Shown here piece after piece: positions 37,423 to 45,795 of a stretch of DNA of 64,000 bases; position 1 is the first letter of the stretch; every line of letters starts with the position of its first letter. Location of the stretch: the NCBI RefSeq assembly GCF_037688875.1, contig NZ_JAWDIE010000004.1, positions 62,001-126,000 on the forward strand, given 5' to 3'. The notes beneath the pieces are model-generated. The model was given only the letters and a program-made list of their open reading frames with translations. It had not been told where the DNA came from and searched no databases. Origin of the DNA: Amphibiibacter pelophylacis (GTDB taxonomy: Bacteria; Pseudomonadota; Gammaproteobacteria; Burkholderiales; Burkholderiaceae_C). The position numbers and the translations under genes were made by a program.

Positions 37423-37429
37423 GGACTTT

Positions 37430-37873
37430 ATGAGCAGTATCTGGATCAATGTGCTGGTGGTGGTGCAGATTGTGGCGGCGCTCGCCATGATCGGCCTTGT
37501 GCTGGTGCAGCGTGGCAAAGGCGCCGACATGGGCGTCTCGTTTGGCAGCGGGGCTTCCGGCAGCCTGTTTGGCGCCACGGGCAGCGCCAACTTCCTGTCG
37601 CGTTCCACCGCCGTGTGCGCAGTGGTGTTTTTCGCCAGCACCGTGGGCCTGGTGTCGCTGAATGGCCGCCAGCCTGGCGGCCCGGCGGCCGGCCAGTCCA
37701 TCCTGCAGCAGGCTCCGGCCCAGCCCGCAGCGCCTGCAGCGGACACCGGACCGGTCATCCCGACGGCGCCTTCCGCTCCGGCTGCGGCTGAATCACCCGC
37801 TGCACCCGCAGCCCCTGCGGCTGACGCGACGGCCAAAGACGCCAGCCCCGACAAGGCCCCGGCCAAGCCCTGA
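37430..37873 (+). CDS. secG: Preprotein translocase subunit SecG
   Basis: A 147-residue inner-membrane protein of the SecYEG channel. TM1 (VLVVVQIVAALAMIGLVLVQ) and TM2 (STAVCAVVFFASTVGLVSLN) flank the conserved cytoplasmic loop with GKGADMGVSFGSGASGSLFG. After TM2 comes an unusually long Pro/Ala-rich tail of about 65 residues, as in other Burkholderiales. A terminator follows. Confidence 0.95.
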   Translation: MSSIWINVLVVVQIVAALAMIGLVLVQRGKGADMGVSFGSGASGSLFGATGSANFLSRSTAVCAVVFFASTVGLVSLNGRQPGGPAAGQSILQQAPAQPAAPAADTGPVIPTAPSAPAAAESPAAPAAPAADATAKDASPDKAPAKP

Positions 37874-37894
37874 ACCGGCTTGACCTGGCGCCCA

Positions 37895-37932
37895 GCGGCC
37901 GGAACTGCCTTGCGCAGTCCCGGCCGCTTTTT
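37895..37932 (+). terminator. Rho-independent terminator after secG
   Basis: GCGGCCGG...CGGCCGC with an inner ACTGC/GCAGT pairing forms a long GC-rich stem, followed by TTTTT. It ends the rpsO-pnp-tpiA-secG unit 21 bp after secG. Confidence 0.8.
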
Positions 37933-38126
37933 CATGGGCGCTGTGTCAGAAATACGACGCAAACAGCAGAACTGGCCCGGTTCTGCGCTTTTTCCAGGAC
38001 TTACCCGAAGGCCGGGGCGGCTGAAAATGTTCTGTAAGGACGATATGTCACTGTATTTTCCATTCGATTGCTGCAGTGCACAATCTGCGCTACAGTTCCT
38101 GCCATCGTTCTTTTGCGGAAGTCCCC

Positions 38127-39878
38127 ATGCTGTACCACCTGTTTGAATCCCAGCGCGCCATACTCGCCCCGTTTGCCGAGCTGGCGCAGGCCTCGTCCAA
38201 GCTGCTCACCCACCCGCTCTCGCCCCTGTCGATGACGATGGCCGCACCCCGGATGGCGGCGGCTTTCCAGGTCCTCAACCGCGTCGCCAAGGATTACGTC
38301 AAACCGCGCTTTGAGATCACCGAAGTCCACGCCGCCGGCCGCGATGTGGCCGTGTTCGAAAAACTCGCGCTCGAAAAGCCCTTCTGCCGCCTGCTGCACT
38401 TCCAGCGCCTGAGCGAGGACGTCCAGACCCTGCAGGCGCTCAAGACCCAGCCGCGCGTGCTGATCGTGGCGCCGCTGTCGGGCCACCACTCGACGCTGCT
38501 GCGCGACACGGTGCGCACCATGCTGCGCGATCACGATGTCTACATCACCGACTGGGTCGATGCACGCATGGTGCCGCTGGACAGTGGTCCCTTCTCGCTG
38601 GACGATTACGTGCACTACATCCAGGAGTTCATCCGCTTCCTGGGCGCCGACCAGATTCACGTCATGTCGGTCTGCCAGCCCACCGTGCCCGTGCTGGCCG
38701 CCGTGTCACTGATGGCCTCGAGTGGCGAAGCCACGCCGCGCTCGATGATCATGATGGGCGGCCCGATCGACGCCCGCCACACGCCCACAGCCGTCAACGA
38801 TCTGGCCGTGGGAAAGAGCATCGAGTGGTTCGAGAACAACGTCATCCACAGCGTGCCGCAGAACTTCCCCGGCGCCGGACGCCGCGTCTACCCCGGATTC
38901 CTGCAGCACACCGGCTTTGTGGCGATGAACCCCAATCGTCACCTGACCTCGCACTACGATTACTTCAAGGATCTGGTGCGCGGCGACGAAAGCAGCGCCG
39001 AGAGCCACCGCAAGTTCTACGACGAATACAACGCCGTGCTGGATCTGCCGGCCGAGTTCTATCTGGACACCATCCGCGTCGTTTTCCAGGATTTCGACCT
39101 GGTCAACAAGCGCTGGAAGGTCGCGGGCCAGCTGGTCCGCCCGCAGGACATCACGCGCACCGCGCTGCTGACCGTCGAGGGCGAACTGGACGACATCGCC
39201 GGTCCCGGCCAGACCCACGCTGCGCACGATCTGTGCGAAGGCATGGCGGCGAAGAACAAGCAGCGCTACGACGTGATGGGCGCGGGCCACTACGGGATTT
39301 TCTCCGGCCGCCGCTGGCGCGAGCATGTTTACCCCGTCATCACCGACTTTATCGCGGGCCTGCAGCCCAAGGCGGCACCGGCCGCGACTGTGGCCCCTGC
39401 CACCGAGGCGGCTCCAAAAGCTGCGGCCAAACCGGTCGTCAAAGCAGCTCCTGCCCCGGTCACTGCCGCTGCAGCCGCGGCCCTGGCCCCGGCCAAGGCC
39501 GTGGTGAAAAAGGCGCCCACGATCGCAGCACCGAAAGTGACCGCGCCCAAAGCAGCAGCGCCCAAAATCGCAGCACCCAAATCAGCAGTCGTGAAACCCG
39601 CTGAAGCCAAGGTCGCGCCAAAGGCCGCACCAGCGCCTGCCCTGACCCCGGCAGAACCCAAGGCCGTCGCCCAACCGGTCGTACCGCCTGCTGCCCAAAC
39701 CGTCGCCAAAGCAGCCCCTGCTACCGTGGCCCCGGCGCCCGCCCAGGCCGCTGCTCCGGTGGATCTGGTGAGCGCTGCGCAGGCGGCTGAGCCGGTAGCC
39801 GTGAAGCCGCAGGTGGCTCAACCTGTCGCGGCCCAAACCGCCGCAAAGCCGTCCGCTGCGCCGAAAAAACCCGCGTAA
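38127..39878 (+). CDS. phaZ: Intracellular polyhydroxyalkanoate depolymerase with Ala/Lys/Pro-rich tail
   Basis: A 583-residue protein. Residues 1 to about 412 are an intracellular PHB depolymerase (PhaZ1 type) that mobilises storage granules. The nucleophile is the cysteine of HVMSVCQPTVPVLAAV near residue 183, and the late histidine is in MGAGHYGIFSGRRW. The remaining 170 residues are almost only Ala, Pro, Lys, Val and Thr in AAPK-type repeats, like the histone-H1-like tails of PhaF/phasin proteins. This roughly adds 40 percent to the usual length of about 420. It has its own terminator, so it is a single-gene unit. Confidence 0.9.
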   Translation: MLYHLFESQRAILAPFAELAQASSKLLTHPLSPLSMTMAAPRMAAAFQVLNRVAKDYVKPRFEITEVHAAGRDVAVFEKLALEKPFCRLLHFQRLSEDVQTLQALKTQPRVLIVAPLSGHHSTLLRDTVRTMLRDHDVYITDWVDARMVPLDSGPFSLDDYVHYIQEFIRFLGADQIHVMSVCQPTVPVLAAVSLMASSGEATPRSMIMMGGPIDARHTPTAVNDLAVGKSIEWFENNVIHSVPQNFPGAGRRVYPGFLQHTGFVAMNPNRHLTSHYDYFKDLVRGDESSAESHRKFYDEYNAVLDLPAEFYLDTIRVVFQDFDLVNKRWKVAGQLVRPQDITRTALLTVEGELDDIAGPGQTHAAHDLCEGMAAKNKQRYDVMGAGHYGIFSGRRWREHVYPVITDFIAGLQPKAAPAATVAPATEAAPKAAAKPVVKAAPAPVTAAAAAALAPAKAVVKKAPTIAAPKVTAPKAAAPKIAAPKSAVVKPAEAKVAPKAAPAPALTPAEPKAVAQPVVPPAAQTVAKAAPATVAPAPAQAAAPVDLVSAAQAAEPVAVKPQVAQPVAAQTAAKPSAAPKKPA

Positions 39879-39898
39879 AGCGCAAGCCCTCAGCGACA

Positions 39899-39933
39899 GC
39901 CCGCCCAAGGTTCAGGCCTTCGGCGGGCTTTTT
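39899..39933 (+). terminator. Rho-independent terminator of phaZ
   Basis: GCCCGCC and GGCGGGC with an inner AAGG/CCTT pairing make an 11-bp interrupted stem, followed by TTTTT, 21 bp after the stop. Confidence 0.85.
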
Positions 39934-40067
39934 CATGGGCCTCAAGCTGCAGACAAAAAGACCGAAAACCCTCGCCTCATCGCCTGACTGCGCCGCATCG
40001 ACCTCACGCACACTGTTTCCAGTACCCCGGGTCCGTCGTCCCGGGACAGCAGTCCGGTGAGGAAACC

Positions 40068-41666
40068 ATGTCGATCAAACGCTTTATTGCCCGCACGTCG
40101 CGCGATGCGCTGAAACTGGTCCGTGAAGAGCTGGGCGAAGACGCCGTCATCATGGCCACGCAGCCCTGCCCGCAGGGCGTGGAGCTGGTCGCCATGAGCG
40201 CGGAATCTGCGCAGGAATGGCACAGCCGCTGGGCCAGCGCCCCAGCCATTTCGGCCAGCACCGCGCCCGCCGCCCCGGTTCAGACCGTCGAAGCCGCCCC
40301 GGCCGATGACGGCATGAGCACGCTCTCCTTCCAGGACTATGTGCGCGAGCGCATGCTGCGCCGCCGCGCTGCGCAAGCCAAGGCCGCCCAGGAAGAGGCG
40401 CAGACTCGCGCCCGTGCCCAGGACCAGGCCCGCTACGCCCCGGCCGCGACCCAGGCGGCGCCCCTGCGCACTGTGGACGACCCCGCTTTCCCCGCTGCGG
40501 CCGCCGAGCTGGTGGCCGCGCTGGCCGCAGCCGAAGCGCAGGTGCAGGCGCAGGCGCCGCTGCAGAATCCCCTCCAGGCTGCCGCTCCTGTGCAACGCCC
40601 CGCCGCCAAACCCGCGCCGCAGCCTGCCGCAGCACGCACCTTCAGTGCGGCCAGCGAAATCCCGCCCGCGCAGCCCGCGTTTTCGGCCGCTGCCGCCGAC
40701 GCCAGCCCGCAGGCGCAGCGCGCCGTGATGCGCGAGCTGGGCTCGATGAAACAGCTCATCGAAGACCGCTTTGAGACCCTGGCCTTCCTGGAGCGCCTGC
40801 GCTGCCAGCCGCACCAGGGCGAATTCACCCGCCGCATGATGGAGCGCGGCTTCTCCAGCCCGCTGGTGCGTGCCATGGTCGAGGCCATGCCCGCCGATCT
40901 GGACAGCGACAGCGTGGACCGCTGGGCCAGCGCCCAGCTGCTGCAGCACCTGCTGACCGGCTGGGACGACGCCCCACTGGAGGACGATGGCGGCATCTAC
41001 GCCATGATAGGCAGCACTGGCGTGGGCAAGACCACGACCACGGCCAAGCTGGCCGCCGCCTTCGCCATGAAGCACGGCACCGCCGGGCTGGGCCTGATCA
41101 CCCTGGACGCCTACCGCCTGGGCGCGCAGGAGCAATTGCGCGCCTACGGCCGCATCCTGGGCGTTCCGGTGCACACGGCGCACGACAGATCGTCTCTGGA
41201 AGATCTGCTGACGCTGCTGTCGGGCAAGCGCATGGTGCTGATCGACACGGCCGGCATGGCCCAGCGCGATCACCGCACCCGCGAGCTGCTGGACATGGTC
41301 ACCCGCCCCGACATCCGCCACGTGCTGGTGCTCAACGCCTCGGCGCAGGGCGACACACTGGAAGATGTCACCGTGGCCTACAGCGGCCACAGCTGCCACG
41401 GCGTGATCCTGTCCAAGGTGGACGAAACGCTCAAGCTCGGCCCGGCGCTGGACGTGGCGCTGCGCCACCGCCTGCGCGTGGTCGGCGTGGCCAACGGCCA
41501 GCGCGTGCCCGAGGACTGGCACCGCCTGTCGCCGCAGGCGCTGGTTCAGCGCGCCATGAGCACCGTCAGCGCTCCCGCCTTCCGCTTTGGCGAGCGCGAC
41601 GCCACCATCGCCTTCATGCCACCCCCGGCCCGTCAGGGACGCCCCGGCGTGGCCCTGCACGGCTGA
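40068..41666 (+). CDS. flhF: Flagellar biosynthesis GTPase FlhF
   Basis: A 532-residue SRP-type GTPase that sets the site and number of polar flagella. The N-terminal basic start MSIKRFIARTSRDALKLVRE is typical, followed by a long Ala/Pro/Gln-rich linker of about 150 residues. The NG domain has the P-loop GSTGVGKTTTTAKLAAAF near residue 314, TLDAYRLGAQEQLRAYG, DTAGMAQRD and the TKVDE-like SKVDETLKLG. The next gene, where FlhG is expected, follows after 7 bp. Confidence 0.94.
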   Translation: MSIKRFIARTSRDALKLVREELGEDAVIMATQPCPQGVELVAMSAESAQEWHSRWASAPAISASTAPAAPVQTVEAAPADDGMSTLSFQDYVRERMLRRRAAQAKAAQEEAQTRARAQDQARYAPAATQAAPLRTVDDPAFPAAAAELVAALAAAEAQVQAQAPLQNPLQAAAPVQRPAAKPAPQPAAARTFSAASEIPPAQPAFSAAAADASPQAQRAVMRELGSMKQLIEDRFETLAFLERLRCQPHQGEFTRRMMERGFSSPLVRAMVEAMPADLDSDSVDRWASAQLLQHLLTGWDDAPLEDDGGIYAMIGSTGVGKTTTTAKLAAAFAMKHGTAGLGLITLDAYRLGAQEQLRAYGRILGVPVHTAHDRSSLEDLLTLLSGKRMVLIDTAGMAQRDHRTRELLDMVTRPDIRHVLVLNASAQGDTLEDVTVAYSGHSCHGVILSKVDETLKLGPALDVALRHRLRVVGVANGQRVPEDWHRLSPQALVQRAMSTVSAPAFRFGERDATIAFMPPPARQGRPGVALHG

Positions 41667-41673
41667 GGTCCCG

Positions 41674-42720
41674 ATGGCACTGCCCACCGCTCCCGCCCCC
41701 GATCAGGCCGAAGGCCTGCGCCGCCTGTTCCGCCCGCAGCACCGCGTGTGCTGGATTCCGGTCGTCTCCAACCCCTACGTGGCCAGCCGCCAGCTGCTGG
41801 AATCGCTCACCGTCGCCTTCACCCAGCGCAACGAGCGCGTGGTCGTCGTCGATGCCGGGCCGCTGGCGCCCGAGCCCGCCGAGCTGGCCACGGTCAGCCT
41901 GGAATGCTGCCTGGAGCCCGTGGCCGACGGGGTCTCCTACCTCGCCGCCCGGGGCCTGCCGCGCCATTTTCTGGATGTGCACGGCGATGCCGTCCACTTC
42001 CTGCACGCCATCCAGGCCTGCCTGCCCGAAGACGCCGTGGTGCTGCTGCACGCCAGCGCGCCCGATCTGGTCCGCCTCTTTGCCGGACAGAGCGTGCGCC
42101 CGGTGGTGCTGACCGACAGCCGCGTGGACAGCGTGCTGGACGCTTACGCCAGCTTCAAGCTGCTCAACCTGCGCTTGGGCCTGCGCACCTGCGATGTGCT
42201 GATCGCCAGCGAGGCCGCTGATCTGGCCGCGCAGACTGCGGCGCATGCGCAGGCCGCTGGCTCGCCGCCCTCGGCCGCGCGCGCCGTGGTGCCGGGTTCG
42301 GCCCAGCCCGTGGCCAGCGGGCGCATCGCCACGGCCATGTCCTCGTGCATGACGCACTTTCTGGAAGCCAGCCTGCTGAGCTGCGTGGACGTGCAGCGCG
42401 ACGCCAGCGGTCACATCAGTGCGACCGCGCTGGATGTCCACCGGGGCACGCCCGCACTGGCCTGGGACGAGGCTTTCACTGCGCTCACGCAGGGGCAGAT
42501 TCGCGCCTTCCGGGGCGACGAGGCGGCTGCAGCACCGGCCCAGCCGCCCTTGGAGGCGCCCGCTGCGGCCCCGGCGCTGCGCGCCACGGGCCAGCGCATC
42601 ACCGCCCGCCAGCCGCTGCCGCAGGCCACCGACGGCGTCCCGCCCGACTGGATGGAGAGCCTGCTGGACAGCGGTCCTGTCCAGCCCTCACCCGGGGTGC
42701 TGCTGTCCAGCACGCCATGA
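41674..42720 (+). CDS. FlhG/MinD-like protein lacking the P-loop
   Basis: A 348-residue protein at the flhG position between flhF and fliA. The N-terminal strand and helix order looks MinD-like (VCWIPVVSNPYVASRQLLES, then NERVVVVDAGPLAPEPAEL). However, the deviant Walker A (GKGGxGKT) is replaced by residues without the glycines and lysines, and the Asp-containing switch is altered. It therefore probably cannot hydrolyse ATP. It may be a structural or regulatory remnant partner of FlhF. The stop overlaps the fliA ATG (ATGA). Confidence 0.6.
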   Translation: MALPTAPAPDQAEGLRRLFRPQHRVCWIPVVSNPYVASRQLLESLTVAFTQRNERVVVVDAGPLAPEPAELATVSLECCLEPVADGVSYLAARGLPRHFLDVHGDAVHFLHAIQACLPEDAVVLLHASAPDLVRLFAGQSVRPVVLTDSRVDSVLDAYASFKLLNLRLGLRTCDVLIASEAADLAAQTAAHAQAAGSPPSAARAVVPGSAQPVASGRIATAMSSCMTHFLEASLLSCVDVQRDASGHISATALDVHRGTPALAWDEAFTALTQGQIRAFRGDEAAAAPAQPPLEAPAAAPALRATGQRITARQPLPQATDGVPPDWMESLLDSGPVQPSPGVLLSSTP

Positions 42721-43538
42721 CCGCCCCTTCTTTGCCTGACCCATCCGCAGTACCGGGAGCCGATTTGAACGCCACCCCTTCCAGCGCCACCGCAGTGCCC
42801 TCGGCGGCCACCTACACCGCGCAAGGCCGCCTGAACACCAACGCCCTGCTGCGCCAGTACAGCGTGCTGGTGCGACGGCTGGCGCACCAGATGATCGTCA
42901 AACTGCCGCCCAATGTGATGCTGGACGATCTCATCCAGGTCGGCATGATCGGCCTGAACGATGCGCTCACCCGCTTCGATCCGGGCCAGGGGGTGCAGTT
43001 CGAGACCTTCGCCACCCAGCGCATCCGGGGCGCGATGCTCGACGAGCTGCGCGCCAACGACTGGATGAGCCGGGGCGACCGCAAGCAGCAGCGCAACATC
43101 GAAACCGCCGTCCACCGTCTGGAGCAGAAGCTGGGCCGCATGCCGCTGGAGGCCGAGATCGCCGCCGAGCTGGGTCTGTCGCTGACCGATTATCAAGAGA
43201 TGCTGGGCAAGGTGCGCGGCACGCAGCTGCTGTATCTGGAAGATCTGTCGGGCGACGAGGGCGACGAGAACTACCTCGACCGTCACGTCGTGGACGAAGC
43301 CAGCAACCCCTTCCACCGCCTGCAGGACCAGCGCATGCGCCAGGCGCTGGTCGATGCCATCAAGAAGCTGCCCGAGCGCGAGCAGTACATCATGAGCATG
43401 TACTACGAGCACGATATGAACCTGAAGGAAATCGCCCTGGTGCTGGGCGTGACCGAATCGCGCGTCTGCCAGCTGCACAGCCAGACCATCACCCGCCTGC
43501 GCACCAAGCTGCGCGCCTGGCAGGCCGAGAAGCGCTGA
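42717..43538 (+). CDS. fliA: RNA polymerase sigma-28 factor FliA
   Basis: A 273-residue flagellar sigma factor for class III genes. Region 2 is seen in NALLRQYSVLVRRLAHQMIV, LDDLIQVGMIGLNDALTRFD and FETFATQRIRGAMLDELR. Region 4 is LPEREQYIMSMYYEHDMNLK followed by EIALVLGVTESRVCQLHSQ. An N-terminal extension of about 35 residues is more than in enteric FliA. The start overlaps the upstream stop. A target promoter is proposed upstream of cheW in this window. Confidence 0.95.
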   Translation: MTAPSLPDPSAVPGADLNATPSSATAVPSAATYTAQGRLNTNALLRQYSVLVRRLAHQMIVKLPPNVMLDDLIQVGMIGLNDALTRFDPGQGVQFETFATQRIRGAMLDELRANDWMSRGDRKQQRNIETAVHRLEQKLGRMPLEAEIAAELGLSLTDYQEMLGKVRGTQLLYLEDLSGDEGDENYLDRHVVDEASNPFHRLQDQRMRQALVDAIKKLPEREQYIMSMYYEHDMNLKEIALVLGVTESRVCQLHSQTITRLRTKLRAWQAEKR

Positions 43539-43677
43539 GGGGCGGGGGCTGACGGGCCGCAGCTGTCGCGCGGCAGCGACAGCGTGGCGAGCCGGGGCAT
43601 AAAGTTCCCGTCAACGGCTGGCGCGTGATATTTTCACGCGAATTCCGCTGACTTCCGCGCTGCCCGCGTCTCCCCCC

Positions 43678-45528
43678 ATGCCCCGAATCTCCCTGAAACC
43701 CACCGTTCTGGCACTCGCCAGCCTGGCCGCTCTGGCCCTCGTGCCGCTGCACGCCGCGCAGGCCGAACCGCTGTACCTGATCGGCCTGACCGGCCAATCC
43801 AACTCGCTGGGCACGCTGGGCAACACCCCGGCCGCGCTGCCCTCCAGCTTGCGGCTGGGCCAGTTCCCCAGCGAGCAGCCCGGCTGGAAGTATTTCTGGT
43901 GGGACAACTTTGCAGGCCCCTCCCCATCGGACGATGCCGCTCTGGGTGGCGCCACGGCCTGGGGCCCCATCGTGGCCCAGCCCAACTACATCTACGTGGG
44001 CAAAGGCACCGCGCTGTGGGGCCCCGAAGTGGGTATGGCGCGCTGCGCCCTCGCCCAGGGCTACCGCCAGTTCGGCATCGTCAAGGCCTCGCGCGGCGGG
44101 GGCGGTAACGGCCTGTGGGATCCGGATTCGGCCGATCACCACGCCTACACCAAGGTGATCTCCACCTTCCGCACGGCGGTGGGCAAGCTCCCGGCCGGGG
44201 TGACCCCGACCTGGTCAGCGCTGATGTACCTGCAGGGCGAATCCAACACCGATGCCGAGGCCAGCCAGACCGCCGTGCGCCTGCAGCGCCTGGTGGATCG
44301 TCTGGGCCACGATCTGGGTGCGGCCAAGCCCCTGGTGGCCGTTCTGGGCGAACCCACCCGACCCAAAGGCACCGCCTGGCCCGTGACGGTCGCGCAGTTC
44401 CGCGGCCTGGTGCAGCAGCAGCCCCAGCGCTACGCCTGGGTGCCCACGCAGGGCACACCGCTTTGGGATGGCGTGCACTTCAATGCGATCGACCAGCTGG
44501 ACATCGGCTGCCGCTACGCCCGCGAGCTGGGCCAACTGATGGCCTTCCCCAACAGCGTGCGCTGGCAGAATGCAGCGCCGACCGGTCAGGGCTATTACAC
44601 CGGTCTGCGCTTTGCGCTGGATGCCGCCGCGCTGACAGTCAGCCAGCGCGAGGCTGCGCCCCAGCGCCTGGTGCTGCTGGACCGCATCCGCCTGATCGGC
44701 GGCAGCACGAGCGTGGCTGCCGACACCACGCCCGTGAACGCGCAGATCTGGCAGGAATCCGGCGACGGCCTGCCCCTGCGCCCGGTGGCCACCTCGCAGA
44801 ACGCCATCGCGCCCGCCGCGCTGATGGATCAGGACATGCCTTTCCTGTTCGCGCCCGACACCTGGCTGGACCGCCAGGCGCGCTACCGCCTGGTGTTTGT
44901 GACCGCCCAGGGCCAGCCGGCCTGGGCGCGCTTCCGGGCCAGCCCCGGGGCTGACGGTGCGCTGCAGCTGCTGGGCAAAGGCGGCCGCGTCATCGACAGC
45001 GGCTGGCAGCCCAGCGTGCAGATCACCACCGCCGCACCGCCCGAAGGCACGCGCCTGCTGACGCCCTCTGCCCCGCTGGCCACCGGTGGCCACGGCACGT
45101 ACACCGGCTTTGATCTGGGCCTGGCGGGCGACACCGACGCCAGCACAGCGCCGCGCTGGCGCATCCAGAAGCTGCAGCTGCAGGCGGGCGGTCTGATTCC
45201 GGGCGCCACTTTTCCGGCCGCCTACCTGCAGATCAGCCAGGACGCTCAGGGCCTCGTGCCTGTGGCCCGCTCGCTGAACGCCCTGACGCTGGACGGAACG
45301 GTGGCGCGCGGTACGCCGGCCACGTTCACCTTCGGCAATGACGCCGTGCTGGACAGCCAGACCCGCTACTTCGTCCACGCCGTCGATGCCAGCGGCCGCG
45401 CCACGCCCCTCCGCTTCCTGGTCGAGCAGTCGGACAGCGCAACGCACCGCCTGCGCCTGCCCAGCGGCGACTGGCAATCCAGCCGCTGGCAGGCCGCGCA
45501 CCGCATCGTGGCGGTTCCGGCGCCCTGA
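43678..45528 (+). CDS. Secreted SGNH/sialate O-acetylesterase-like protein
   Basis: A 616-residue exported protein. The signal peptide ends in HAAQA near residue 29. The first half is a carbohydrate-esterase (SASA/CE6-like) domain: Ser in LIGLTGQSNSLG near residue 40, the QGESN motif in MYLQGESNTDAE near 185, and the C-terminal Asp/His pair in WDGVHFNAIDQ near 264. The second half (about 300-616) has no domain I recognise. It is rich in Ala/Leu and may be beta-sandwich modules that bind carbohydrate. A hairpin terminator follows. Confidence 0.78.
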   Translation: MPRISLKPTVLALASLAALALVPLHAAQAEPLYLIGLTGQSNSLGTLGNTPAALPSSLRLGQFPSEQPGWKYFWWDNFAGPSPSDDAALGGATAWGPIVAQPNYIYVGKGTALWGPEVGMARCALAQGYRQFGIVKASRGGGGNGLWDPDSADHHAYTKVISTFRTAVGKLPAGVTPTWSALMYLQGESNTDAEASQTAVRLQRLVDRLGHDLGAAKPLVAVLGEPTRPKGTAWPVTVAQFRGLVQQQPQRYAWVPTQGTPLWDGVHFNAIDQLDIGCRYARELGQLMAFPNSVRWQNAAPTGQGYYTGLRFALDAAALTVSQREAAPQRLVLLDRIRLIGGSTSVAADTTPVNAQIWQESGDGLPLRPVATSQNAIAPAALMDQDMPFLFAPDTWLDRQARYRLVFVTAQGQPAWARFRASPGADGALQLLGKGGRVIDSGWQPSVQITTAAPPEGTRLLTPSAPLATGGHGTYTGFDLGLAGDTDASTAPRWRIQKLQLQAGGLIPGATFPAAYLQISQDAQGLVPVARSLNALTLDGTVARGTPATFTFGNDAVLDSQTRYFVHAVDASGRATPLRFLVEQSDSATHRLRLPSGDWQSSRWQAAHRIVAVPAP

Positions 45529-45624
45529 CCCACTGCCCCTTGATCCCCTGACCTGAACGCCACGCCGGGGCCGCCACCATTGACGGAACAGCGGAACCCC
45601 GGCGCCCGCCCTGATTCAGAACCT

Positions 45625-45651
45625 GCTGAAGCCTGTCTTCAGCATTTTTTT
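45625..45651 (+). terminator. Rho-independent terminator of the esterase gene
   Basis: GCTGAAG-cctgt-CTTCAGC is a perfect 7-bp stem followed by ATTTTTTT, 97 bp after the esterase stop. Confidence 0.75.
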
Positions 45652-45658
45652 GCTCCAA

Positions 45659-45682
45659 TCTTATATAAGACATAAGTTGTCT
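45659..45682. promoter_or_regulatory. Overlapping palindromes upstream of aceA, candidate operator
   Basis: TCTTATATAAGA (perfect 12-bp palindrome) shares three bases with AGACATAAGTTGTCT (5-bp arms, 5-bp centre). The pair stands out in an AT-rich island between a terminator and aceA, 114 bp before the start codon. It is a plausible binding site for a regulator of acetate or glyoxylate metabolism. Confidence 0.5.
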
Positions 45683-45795
45683 TTGATAGTGGCGTTAGAA
45701 TGCGGCGATCCGCTTCAGGCGAACCGCTTTCACCCGCAATCGCCCTGAACCGCCCTCTTCCATCCTTCTCTTCCAAGCCTTCCAAGGAGCTTTCC

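Noticed and set aside
43600..43626. TAAAGTTC followed by GC-rich sequence upstream of the esterase gene
   Set aside because: The -35-like part matches sigma-28, but the -10 at the needed distance does not match GCCGATAA (best about half the positions).
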